The notes under the pieces are model-generated. The model made no database searches and was not told where the DNA came from. It saw only the letters and a program-made list of their open reading frames with translations. From an uncultured Lachnospiraceae bacterium (GTDB lineage: Bacteria > Bacillota > Clostridia > Lachnospirales > Lachnospiraceae), in contig CAJTQI010000002.1 of the NCBI GenBank assembly GCA_910578645.1, positions 310,001 through 374,000 of the forward strand: DNA of 64,000 nt. Direction: 5' to 3'. Below, one piece after another: positions 57,133 through 64,000 of this stretch. Each line of letters opens with the position of its first letter. The first letter of the stretch is position 1. The position numbers and the translations under genes are program-made.

Positions 57133-58047
57133 CTAATATAACCCATTATACTTGGGCATCGGATAATCCATTTCGTAATTTTGACACAATTCAATAAAGG
57201 CCTTAGCTGATGAAGTAAGAAATTTTTCTTTATGGTAGACGATATGAAATTTTCGCTTGAAACTAAGTCCTTTTACACGGACAGCAATAACAAGTCCACG
57301 TTCTATTGGCCCGATTACCATACGATGTGGCAATACGGCAATTCCAAGCCCGTTAACAACAGCATTTACCAGGGCAGTAGTACTTGTGGCTTCCCAGATA
57401 GGAGAAACAGAAAATCCTGCGGCTTCAAGTACCCGTTCAAAGATATCTCGTGTGCCGCTTCCGTGTTCACGAAGAAGAAAATTCTGTTGACGAAATTCTT
57501 CAACAGAAAGCAACTGCCCCGGGTAAAAACCGCTGTTTGTAGGACAGATAACAGTCAGATAGTCTTCCATATATTCCTCTGAAACAAGAGGCGGTGTATG
57601 GGGAATGCCCTCAATCAGCGCAAAATCCAGCTCATTTTTCAGAATTTTCTGTTCTAAACGCTCTGATGGTTCGATAGTTACCTTTATCTGCGTATCAGGA
57701 TAACGGTTGTAAAAGGCCTTCACATAGTAAGGGAGGAATTGCGAGCCAATAGTTATGCTTGCTCCAACTCTCATAACACCAAAAGAATCCCAGTCTTTCA
57801 TCCCTTTTTCCATATCATCAAACATGGAAATGATATGGGCAGAATACTCATAAAACCGTTGCCCTGCTTCTGAGATTTTAAGTCTTTTTCCGATTCTGTC
57901 AAATAAAGCAACACCATAATATTGTTCTAATTCTTTGATAGCAAGGCTTACGGCAGGCTGTGTCATATGTAACTCTTCGGCAGCCCTTGTCATGTTGAAA
58001 TTACTTCTGTAAACAGATAAGAAAATTTTTAAGTGTCGTATTGTCAT
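57133..58047 (-). CDS. LysR-family transcriptional regulator
   Basis: 304 residues, full length. N-terminal winged helix-turn-helix: FNMTRAAEELHMTQPAVSLAIKELEQYYG (residues ~17-45). The effector-binding domain (~90-295) includes VGASITIGSQFLP and GLGIAVLPHRMV. It is transcribed away from the two chr genes across a 107-base A/T-rich spacer that contains a T-N11-A-like palindrome (TTATATTAATAAAATTATA), so it probably controls them. Codon use is more A/T-rich than in the neighbouring chromosome. The inducing ligand, perhaps an oxyanion, is unknown. Confidence 0.9.
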   Translation of the reverse strand: MTIRHLKIFLSVYRSNFNMTRAAEELHMTQPAVSLAIKELEQYYGVALFDRIGKRLKISEAGQRFYEYSAHIISMFDDMEKGMKDWDSFGVMRVGASITIGSQFLPYYVKAFYNRYPDTQIKVTIEPSERLEQKILKNELDFALIEGIPHTPPLVSEEYMEDYLTVICPTNSGFYPGQLLSVEEFRQQNFLLREHGSGTRDIFERVLEAAGFSVSPIWEATSTTALVNAVVNGLGIAVLPHRMVIGPIERGLVIAVRVKGLSFKRKFHIVYHKEKFLTSSAKAFIELCQNYEMDYPMPKYNGLY

Positions 58048-58154
58048 ATTTCATCCTGAAATCATATGTATTTACTTATTATATTAATAAAATTATATTA
58101 TTTTTATTATTAAAAAGCAAGTGATATACTTATGTGCATAAGGAGGAAAACAAA

Positions 58155-58721
58155 TTGAAACAAAAAACATTTATCAAGTTGTTTTTATCTACTTTTCAGT
58201 TAAGTGCCTGTACGTTTGGTGGTGGATTTGTTATTATACCCTTAATGCGGAAAAAGTTTGTTGATGAATTACACTGGATAGAAGAACAGGAAATGATGGA
58301 CTTAACAGCAATCGCCCAATGCTCACCCGGAGCAATCGCAGTCAATGCGTCTATTCTTGTAGGGTATCATGTGGCGGGGGTACTTGGGGCTTTGATAACA
58401 GTATTGGGAACAGTGTTGCCGCCACTTATCATTATTTCTGCTATTTCTTTTTTCTATTTTGCCTTTCGTGATAATGTGATTGTCAATATGGCTATGACAG
58501 GTATGCTTGCAGGGGTAGCCGCTGTAATCTGTGATGTAGTAATTACAATGGGAAAAAGCATTTTCCGGAAAAAACGGATTTTGCCGATTGTTGTTTTGGT
58601 TGTGTCGTTTATAGATGTCCGTTTCATGAAAATCAACATTATACTGATTATTCTGTTCTGTGCCATAATTGGCGTGGCTGATACTTTGTATCTTTGCAGG
58701 AAAGAGAGGCAGGCATTATGA
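58155..58721 (+). CDS. chrA: Chromate-type (CHR) transporter, first half-size subunit
   Basis: 188 residues. TTG start 7 bases after AAGGAGG; a GTG seven codons upstream lacks a site. CHR domain: FQLSACTFGGGFVIIPLMRKKFVDE, LTAIAQCSPGAIAVNASILVGYHVAG and about five to six helices. Half-size CHR proteins work as pairs (as YwrA/YwrB in Bacillus) to move chromate or sulfate-like anions. The partner overlaps by the ATGA stop/start, which couples translation. The actual substrate in gut anaerobes is not established. Confidence 0.9.
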   Translation: MKQKTFIKLFLSTFQLSACTFGGGFVIIPLMRKKFVDELHWIEEQEMMDLTAIAQCSPGAIAVNASILVGYHVAGVLGALITVLGTVLPPLIIISAISFFYFAFRDNVIVNMAMTGMLAGVAAVICDVVITMGKSIFRKKRILPIVVLVVSFIDVRFMKINIILIILFCAIIGVADTLYLCRKERQAL

Positions 58722-59281
58722 TTTATCTTGAACTGCTTTGGAGTTTTTTCCAAATTGGATTGTTTAGTATAGGCGGTGGTTATGCTGCCATGCCGCTGAT
58801 TCAAAGTCAAGTTGTCGATGTTCATTCCTGGTTGACTATGAACCAATTTGCAGATATTATGACGATTGCGGAAATGACACCGGGGCCGATTGCCATCAAT
58901 TCGGCAACCTTTGTAGGGATTCAAGTTGCGGGAATTCCGGGAGCGATTATTGCTACCATTGGCTGTATTCTCCCGTCTTGTGTGATTGTAATGACGTTTG
59001 CTTATATTTATTACCGCTTTCGTGGGTTAAAAATGGTACAGGGGGTGCTTGCAGGTCTTCGCCCTGCAGTTGTAGCCATGATTGCCTCTGCCGGAATTAC
59101 GTTAGTAATCATGTCCTTTTATGGGGAAAGAGTTCTTCCCGTTGATTTGAGTAGAATTAACATAATTTCTGTAATTATTTTTACGATTGCTTTTTTGGCT
59201 TTGCGGAAATGGAAAGTAAATCCCGTTTATGTGATGACGGGAGCAGGTGTAGCCGGAGTATTGCTGTATTCTTTTGTTTGA
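58718..59281 (+). CDS. chrA: Chromate-type (CHR) transporter, second half-size subunit
   Basis: 187 residues from the Met that overlaps the upstream stop (ATGA), with GGAAAGAGAGGC before it. CHR domain: FFQIGLFSIGGGYAAMPLIQSQVVD, MTIAEMTPGPIAINSATFVGIQVAGIPGAI, then helices to the end (GAGVAGVLLYSFV). The two subunits are expected to sit in opposite membrane orientations and form one transporter. Both lie in the tRNA-Gly island next to a LysR gene, so they look like a transferred anion-transport cassette. Confidence 0.9.
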   Translation: MIYLELLWSFFQIGLFSIGGGYAAMPLIQSQVVDVHSWLTMNQFADIMTIAEMTPGPIAINSATFVGIQVAGIPGAIIATIGCILPSCVIVMTFAYIYYRFRGLKMVQGVLAGLRPAVVAMIASAGITLVIMSFYGERVLPVDLSRINIISVIIFTIAFLALRKWKVNPVYVMTGAGVAGVLLYSFV

Positions 59282-59297
59282 TATGAGGAGAGCTGAT

Positions 59298-59453
59298 ATG
59301 AAGTACATAATGAAAGCAGGAACTTTATATTTTAATGATATAATGCCAGCCCGAATAAAAGGCGCTTTAACAGGTTTGGAAAAAGATATATTCTGTAAAC
59401 GGTTCAGTGCTTATGTACACAAATATAGCAAACCTGGAGGTTGCGGCAAATGA
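59298..59453 (+). CDS. Possible small protein after the CHR genes
   Basis: 51 codons (MKYIMKAGTLYFNDIMPARIK...), GAGGAG 7 bases before the Met, 16 bases after the second CHR gene. Not recognised; no signal or helix. It may be a real small gene of the cassette or the front of a degraded one, since the next 200 bases hold frame remnants (59413-59655 reads MYTNIANLEVAANEKRN... without a known family). Confidence 0.35.
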   Translation: MKYIMKAGTLYFNDIMPARIKGALTGLEKDIFCKRFSAYVHKYSKPGGCGK

Positions 59454-59690
59454 AAAGAGGAATGTTCTCCGCCACCAATATATCTTGTTTGACGGTAATG
59501 GTAACAAATATGCAGTCGCAAATCCAGACTATGCGGAGGGAAATGACCCAACTGCAGTTGGTTGGCCTTTATGCCGTATGCCAAGGGTAGACCATGCAAA
59601 GGTTGTCCGAGGGCGGGAGCAAACGCCGGAACATTCTGCCGTGATACCGCGTTAAATTCAATATCAATTCCAATTTATGTAGGTTGCTTG

Positions 59691-60120
59691 TTATTTTGTA
59701 TTTACATAATCTTGTGAATAAATTACAGTTCCGTCAGCATTGACACACTGTACACGGATGTACTTAAGGGTTATTTCCGTAGCTTTTTCACACTCCTCGA
59801 ATATAGAAGTCATGTTTGCAGACGTGTCTAAAGAGTCCGACTCCTCAGCGAATGTAGCATCAATTTCGCTCTGGTTAAGTCCGGCCAGATTCTCATACTG
59901 TTCATAGATATAAGAGAACACAAAAAAATCCTCACTGTCAGCAGAGAACTTAGCGCGAAGTCCTAAATTAGCCTCAGCGTATGCAGTGTTAATCTGTTCT
60001 TCAACAGTAGCGACATCATCGCTGTCGACCCACCAGGAAAGAGTGGGTTTTGAACAAGGAACATTTTCGCGAGCTGATAAATAAAAGCAGGGGTTCCAAC
60101 GAAAACCGAAAGCATCGCCT
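59691..60120 (-). pseudogene. Remnant of an exported protein (DUF4854-like C-terminus)
   Basis: The open frame has no proper start but reads through from about 60120 to the stop. The part SDDVATVEEQINTAYAEANL...FSADSEDFFVFSYIYEQYENL...LKYIRVQCVNADGTVIYSQDY resembles the C-terminal domain of secreted DUF4854-type proteins (ending in a V-x-N-x-D-G-x-x-I-Y-x pattern). The first ~35 residues (GFRWNPCFYLSARENVPCSK) look unrelated, so a rearrangement probably joined two pieces. The signal peptide and start are missing. Confidence 0.4.
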
Positions 60121-60382
60121 TAATTCTTATGTATATAATCCAAAACCAAAATGTTCCAAATAATGAGATAGCACAATCCCTTTCCGCATTTTTGACAGGT
60201 TGCGACAGCTTCTCTTTCGGTATGGTTAAAACAGTTCATAGCGGCAATACTCCTTTTACTTTACTTATGATTGGCAAAAATATCTATAATAATATTAGGA
60301 TTACAAGCATAATATGCTGTGTATATCAATAGTTATTTGTATTAAACTAAGTATAGTACTATTAGTTAGGAGATAAAGACAA

Positions 60383-60727
60383 ATGGATAAGAAATCCTTA
60401 AATACTGCGATTGGAAGTCGAATCAAGTTGGCTCGTGAAAATATGGGATGGACGCAGGAAGAACTTGCAGAAAAAATTGACCTTTCCACCCAATTCATTT
60501 CAACCATTGGGCGAGGGGTGGCCGGAGCTTCTTTGGGAACGGTTATCAGTCTATGTGAAGTGTTGAATGTGTCCAGTGAATGGTTGCTTTGTGGGAAACA
60601 GGCGGTTCCTGATTCAGAAAAGATAGCAACCAAAATTAGCTCTTTATCAAGTGTCCAATTAGTAGCCTTAGACAGGGTAACGGATGAACTTTTGCACCTG
60701 TTAAAAGTAACAGAGGGAAACGGGTAA
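60383..60727 (+). CDS. XRE-family regulator
   Basis: 114 residues. Residues 8-62 are a Cro/CI-type helix-turn-helix: IGSRIKLARENMGWTQEELAEKIDLSTQFISTIGRGVAGASLGTV. The position after the recognition helix, normally E-x-G, reads IGRGVAG. The C-terminal 40 residues are helical. TTAGGAGATAAAGACAA precedes the start. The predicted promoter (TTGTAT...TATAGT) overlaps AGTATAGTACT, a small palindrome that could be its own operator. It is the last intact gene of the island and may once have governed its transfer. Confidence 0.85.
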   Translation: MDKKSLNTAIGSRIKLARENMGWTQEELAEKIDLSTQFISTIGRGVAGASLGTVISLCEVLNVSSEWLLCGKQAVPDSEKIATKISSLSSVQLVALDRVTDELLHLLKVTEGNG

Positions 60728-60773
60728 ATTTTGAAAGGGTCTTTCAAATATAAAATGGTTGAAGCATTGTCTA

Positions 60774-60933
60774 GTACAATGAATATTAATTAACTGGCAC
60801 ATTGGCTTGTCTGATTTTTCATCTGCTGCGTTGTCGTCAATCGACGTAGTCACCGCTACGCCTCATTCTTTCGGCTTGCATTATGAAACAGTCATTCTGC
60901 GTCAATGTATCAGAAGTTAATTATTCATTGTAC
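60774..60933. repeat. Palindromic 160-bp element
   Basis: Inverted ends GTACAATGAATATTAATTAACT and AGTTAATTATTCATTGTAC. The interior contains CAATCGACGTAGTCACCGCTACGCC, in which CGTAG and CTACG pair. No coding frame and no obvious target-site duplication. It looks like another non-coding repeat, of a different family from the MITE-like copies. The remaining 60.73-61.34 kb gap holds the right direct repeat and a short gene fragment. Confidence 0.5.
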
Positions 60934-61026
60934 CAGAGCGTATGCAGGAAAGAGATGTCAGCATTGCTGATGTGAAATCGACGAGCTTTCCGCCTTGATT
61001 TTATGGTATTTTCGGGACAAAACAAA

Positions 61027-61123
61027 GTTCGAGTCCCGTCTTGCGCTCTTTTTTAATGAAGCGGAAACGTTGATGAATACAGCGTTTCTTTTTTTCTTTG
61101 TGTCTGCAAATTTGAAGACAGTC
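61027..61123 (+). repeat. Right direct repeat (attR-like)
   Basis: Second copy of the tRNA-Gly 3' end and terminator. Differences from the left copy: TCGCGC becomes TTGCGC, one extra T in the CTCTT run, TTTCCG becomes TTTCTT, GCCTG becomes GTCTG. The 5' part of the tRNA is absent, so it makes no functional tRNA. Confidence 0.88.
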
Positions 61124-61145
61124 TAGAGGGTGGAGGGTTTATCCT

Positions 61146-61253
61146 GATGATGCATGTATCAATGTGTTTATAGAAAACATCAATGCGGATGAATTAGAAC
61201 AAAAGGTGAGCAGATACATGGTAAACTATGTGTTGTCCGGAAACAAAATATGA
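61146..61253 (+). pseudogene. Short gene remnant
   Basis: A frame reading DDACINVFIENINADELEQKVSRYMVNYVLSGNKI ends at a TGA. It is preceded by an in-frame stop, so there is no start. It looks like the tail of a helical protein cut by the island insertion. Not identified. Confidence 0.3.
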
Positions 61254-61341
61254 TTTATAATAATTGCGGTTATGAATTTGGTATGGAAGAATGTTTGACG
61301 CTGTCCGGATTCACAGGCGGGACAAGAATGGGGGGATTTAT

Positions 61342-61845
61342 ATGCACAACGAACTGACGAAGCAGGACATTAAGAAGATGGAAGAAGAGATAGAATACCG
61401 TAAGCTGGTGGTGCGCAAGGAGGCTCTTGAGGATGTCAAGACGGCCAGGGCGCACGGCGATTTGAGCGAGAACTTTGAGTATCATGCGGCGAAGAAAGTC
61501 AAGAACCAGAATGAGAGCCGTATCCGCTATCTGGAGCGTATGATTAAGACGGCGGTGATTGTCTCTGACGAGTCGGCGGATGACGAGGTGGGCATGAACA
61601 ATACGGTGGAAGTCTATTTCGAGGATGACGGTCTGGTGGAGAAATATAAGTTGGTCACCACGGTACGCGGCAATTCCCTGGAAGGGCTAATCAGCACGGA
61701 GTCGCCTCTTGGCAAGGCATTGCTTGGACACAAGGTAGGGGAGCGGGTTTATGTGGAGGTCAACCCGGGGGTTGGCTATTATGCAGTCGTGAAATCGATA
61801 GAAAACACGGTGGATGACGGCAACGATAAACTGCGGAGTTTCTGA
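61342..61845 (+). CDS. greA: GreA/GreB-type transcription elongation factor
   Basis: 167 residues from the Met after GGGGGATTTAT (an upstream Met at 61291 lacks a site). N-terminal coiled coil: LTKQDIKKMEEEIEYRKLVVRKEALEDVKTARAHGDLSENFEYHAAK, with the tip acidic pair (DLSEN, Asp/Glu) that reaches the RNA polymerase active site to rescue backtracked complexes. The C-terminal FKBP-like domain has STESPLGKALLGHKVGERVYVEV. It is somewhat divergent from housekeeping GreA, so a second paralog may exist elsewhere. A terminator follows. Confidence 0.88.
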   Translation: MHNELTKQDIKKMEEEIEYRKLVVRKEALEDVKTARAHGDLSENFEYHAAKKVKNQNESRIRYLERMIKTAVIVSDESADDEVGMNNTVEVYFEDDGLVEKYKLVTTVRGNSLEGLISTESPLGKALLGHKVGERVYVEVNPGVGYYAVVKSIENTVDDGNDKLRSF

Positions 61846-61967
61846 CGTATATTCGCCCCTTCTTTTGTGGGATTATGCGACACAATCCTCCGGGAGAAAC
61901 GAAGGTAGCCGCCACTATCAGGCAAATGGTGACGGTTGTTGGTATATAATAGTTTGAATTGTTTAGG

Positions 61968-61996
61968 GGAGAGCCGTTTCCGCGGCTTTCCTTTTT
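61968..61996 (+). terminator. Intrinsic terminator after greA
   Basis: GGAGAGCCG-TTTCCG-CGGCTTTCC followed by TTTTTC, 120 bases after the greA stop. The rest of the 61.85-62.15 kb gap shows no gene, only weak palindromes. Confidence 0.8.
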
Positions 61997-62151
61997 CTAT
62001 GGTTCTATAACGCTACCTGGACAAGTGGCATAAATTGGACAGACCCCGCATATAACATAGAAAACGACCGGATGTACATGCACCTGGAAAGACAGCCTGA
62101 GGTATGTACGGACAGGGTCAGTGCAGAACGGCAAGTGCGGGAGGGAAATGC

Positions 62152-64000
62152 ATGTATGAGATGAAGACGGCGGCGGATGTACTCCGGATGCTTGGGACGG
62201 ACAAGGACAGGGGGCTTGGGCATAAGGAGGCCATGGAGCGGAAGGCGAAGTATGGGGAGAACAAGCTGAAGGACCAGGAACAGAAGACTGTCTGGCAAAT
62301 GATATTAGAACAGCTTAACGACCCCTTGATATTGATTTTGGTGGTGGCTATGGCAATCTCCCTTATGCTGCATGAGCTGGGGGATGCAGTTATCATCATA
62401 ACGGTGGTAGTCTTGAATGCCGCGGTAGGTATCATCCAAGAAGGCAAGGCAGGCAAAGCGGTGGAGGCGCTCAAGAAGATGTCTTCTCCCCAGGCGGTGG
62501 TACTACGGGGTGGGGAACGGATGAAGATTGCCGCCACGGATTTGGTACAGGGCGACATTGTCTTGTTGGAAGCGGGCAATATGATTCCGGCAGATTTGCG
62601 TCTGATTGAAAGTCAGGGGATATGTATTGAAGAGTCTGCCCTTACAGGAGAGTCTGAGGCGGTTGAGAAGGAAGCAAGCTATGTTGCCAAAGAGCCAGGA
62701 GACAATAGCTGTGCAAATATGGCATATATGTCCACTTATATGACGAAGGGAAGAGGTAAGGGCGTGGTGACTGCGACGGGCATGGATACCCGCATCGGGC
62801 ATATTGCGGATATGTTGCATGGCAGCAGGGAGAAACTGACTCCCTTGCAGATGAAGTTGGGGGAACTTGGCAAGATACTTAGTTTTTTGGCTGTGGGTAT
62901 TTGCGTGTTTTTGTTTGTGGTGGCTGTGCTGCAGAAGCGGGATGTGGGGGAAATGCTTTTAACTTCCGTGTCCCTTGCCGTGGCGGCCGTGCCGGAGGGG
63001 CTTCCGGCTATCGTGACGATTGTGCTTGCATTGAGCGTGTCCCGTATGGTACGTGCCAAAACAATTGTCCGTAAACTTTCTTCCGTGGAGACGTTGGGGG
63101 CGGTGGAGGTAGTCTGCTCCGATAAGACAGGAACCTTGACACAGAATAAGATGACGGTGACGGAATGTTATCTGGAAGGGAAACTTCTCACCAGGGAAAA
63201 ACTGCATGATTTCTTTTCTCAGGTGTCAGATGCACGGCAGGCGGAGCCGGAGACGCTGCGGGCGGCACAGGGGCGGGCGGACAGCCATATTGTGCGCAGG
63301 CATTTTCTGTTGGGATGTCTGCTCTGTAATGACGGGGTGCTGCTTGAGGAGGACAAAATCGGTGACCCGACGGAACTTGCGCTTTTATATATGGCGAAAG
63401 AATGTGGTGCGGATATAGAAAGGCTGCGGAAAACTTACCCCCGGATTGCGGAGAAAGGGTTTGACTCACAGCGCAAGATGATGACTACGGTGCACAGGCA
63501 AGAGGGAGAGACGGTCTCCTACTCTAAGGGTGCGGCAGAGAGGATTCTTGAGAGTTGTGACAGGATGTACAGGCAAGGACAAGTAACTGCCATGGGCCAG
63601 TCCGACAAGGAGGCCGTGGTGCGGGTACAGAAACAATTGATGGGCGAGGGCAGGAGGGTGATGGCCCTTGCCATGGACGGGAACGGTGGGATGCAGGAGA
63701 AGAATATGGTTTTCCTGGGGCTTTTTAGTATGCAGGACCCGGTGAGGCCAGAGGCGGTACAGGCGGTGGCTGATTTCGAGAAGGCGGGAGTCAGTACGGT
63801 CATGATTACGGGGGACCATCCGGATACGGCATTTTCCATTGCCAAGGAACTGGGCATTGCAACGCAAACGCAACAGTGCATCACAGGCAAGGAGATAGAC
63901 CGCCTGAAAGACCATAGTTTCTTGCAGAAACTACAGGAATTAAGAGTTTTCGCCAGAGTCACGCCAGAGCATAAGGTCAGGATTGTGGAGGGTTACCGGA
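62152..64000 (+). CDS. Calcium-type P-type ATPase (3' end outside window)
   Basis: 616 residues visible; the gene runs off the right edge. GGGAGGG precedes the Met. Layout of a P2A (SERCA-like) pump: an N-terminal cation-ATPase domain (YGENKLKDQEQKTVWQM), helices, actuator domain with ALTGESEAV (TGES), the ion-site helix AVAAVPEGLPAIVTIVLAL (PEGL), phosphorylation site SDKTGTLTQNKMT with the catalytic Asp, and hinge TGDHPDTAFSIAKELGI, read from the visible MITGDHPDTA. It exports Ca2+ (or Mn2+) with ATP. It has a shortened nucleotide-binding domain in the visible part. Its neighbours do not specify the ion. Confidence 0.92.
   Translation, partial: MYEMKTAADVLRMLGTDKDRGLGHKEAMERKAKYGENKLKDQEQKTVWQMILEQLNDPLILILVVAMAISLMLHELGDAVIIITVVVLNAAVGIIQEGKAGKAVEALKKMSSPQAVVLRGGERMKIAATDLVQGDIVLLEAGNMIPADLRLIESQGICIEESALTGESEAVEKEASYVAKEPGDNSCANMAYMSTYMTKGRGKGVVTATGMDTRIGHIADMLHGSREKLTPLQMKLGELGKILSFLAVGICVFLFVVAVLQKRDVGEMLLTSVSLAVAAVPEGLPAIVTIVLALSVSRMVRAKTIVRKLSSVETLGAVEVVCSDKTGTLTQNKMTVTECYLEGKLLTREKLHDFFSQVSDARQAEPETLRAAQGRADSHIVRRHFLLGCLLCNDGVLLEEDKIGDPTELALLYMAKECGADIERLRKTYPRIAEKGFDSQRKMMTTVHRQEGETVSYSKGAAERILESCDRMYRQGQVTAMGQSDKEAVVRVQKQLMGEGRRVMALAMDGNGGMQEKNMVFLGLFSMQDPVRPEAVQAVADFEKAGVSTVMITGDHPDTAFSIAKELGIATQTQQCITGKEIDRLKDHSFLQKLQELRVFARVTPEHKVRIVEGYR

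Larger units (their letters stand above)
56507..61123. mobile_element. 4.5-kb genomic island at tRNA-Gly
   Basis: The segment between the two ~96-bp repeats is visibly richer in A+T than its surroundings. It carries a truncated toxin-like gene, a decayed antitoxin-like gene, a LysR regulator, a two-gene chromate-type transporter, short fragments and an XRE regulator. No integrase or transposase was found, so it is a defective or mobilised-in-trans island, or the remnant of a larger element that lost its recombination genes. The intact tRNA stays at the left; the right copy has a changed acceptor base (TTGCGC). Confidence 0.75.

Noticed and set aside
60129..60332. 67-codon plus-strand frame
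   Set aside because: No ribosome binding site, no family resemblance, and it overlaps the likely promoter region of the XRE gene.
1..64000. CRISPR array
   Set aside because: The only regular repeats are the three 33-bp coding repeats in the GH3 gene and dispersed palindromes; no repeat-spacer pattern and no cas genes.

Overview
The window looks like chromosome from a Gram-positive anaerobe of the Clostridia, most likely a Lachnospiraceae-type gut bacterium. The grounds are moderate GC, strong AGGAGG ribosome binding sites, many intrinsic terminators, family-restricted proteins (DUF5721-, DUF1653- and GerMN-type) and a soluble FeFe-hydrogenase-like sensor. Species was not determined. Both ends cut genes: the left end keeps only the tail of a membrane protein, and the right end stops inside a P-type ATPase.

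Layout. 1-4.6 kb: DUF5721 protein, DegV lipid-binding protein, LytTR response regulator, DUF1294 membrane protein, argG. 4.6-14.2 kb: arginine biosynthesis (argG divergent from argC, then argJ-argB-argD plus a solute-binding protein). The argG-argC gap carries two divergent promoters overlapped by AT-rich ArgR-like boxes. A dCMP deaminase, a GNAT enzyme and an AraC regulator broken by a small deletion lie in between. 14.4-21.3 kb: a YdcZ-type transporter, then comEA, a two-component system, a GerMN lipoprotein and comEC in one direction. 21.3-31.1 kb: MFS transporter, NhaC antiporter, a receiver-(p)ppGpp synthetase fusion behind a long structured leader, holA, a ThrH-like phosphatase and a transglutaminase-like protein. 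31.3-40.9 kb: 5'-nucleotidase, an SfsA-MutY fusion, a GT2 glycosyltransferase, a PAP2 protein, glyA and a large hybrid histidine kinase.

41.0-50.5 kb is the most interesting part. After homoserine dehydrogenase and aspartate kinase comes a phosphonate module: a small membrane protein, a YidC-like domain fused to a CDP-glycerol glycerophosphotransferase-like domain, 2-aminoethylphosphonate (AEP) transaminase, a cytidylyltransferase-PEP mutase fusion, a PntC-like nucleotidyltransferase and phosphonopyruvate decarboxylase. Together these could make AEP from PEP, activate it as CMP-AEP and attach it to a cell-surface polymer through a membrane-embedded transferase of unusual architecture. A 118-bp MITE-like element sits inside this operon, with sister copies at 35.3 and 52.7 kb.

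50.7-56.3 kb: hydrogenase-like H-cluster sensor with a chemoreceptor signalling domain, a LUD protein, a probable ~300-nt structured ncRNA behind a near-consensus promoter, and a membrane-anchored family 3 glycosidase with an Asp-rich tandem-repeat cytoplasmic tail. 56.4-61.1 kb: tRNA-Gly followed by a 4.5-kb AT-rich island. A ~96-bp direct repeat of the tRNA 3' end and its terminator bounds it. It holds a LysR regulator, a split chromate-type transporter pair, an XRE regulator and decayed gene pieces, and no recombinase. 61.3-64 kb: a GreA-type factor and a calcium-type P-ATPase. No CRISPR array, rRNA or intact insertion sequence was seen.
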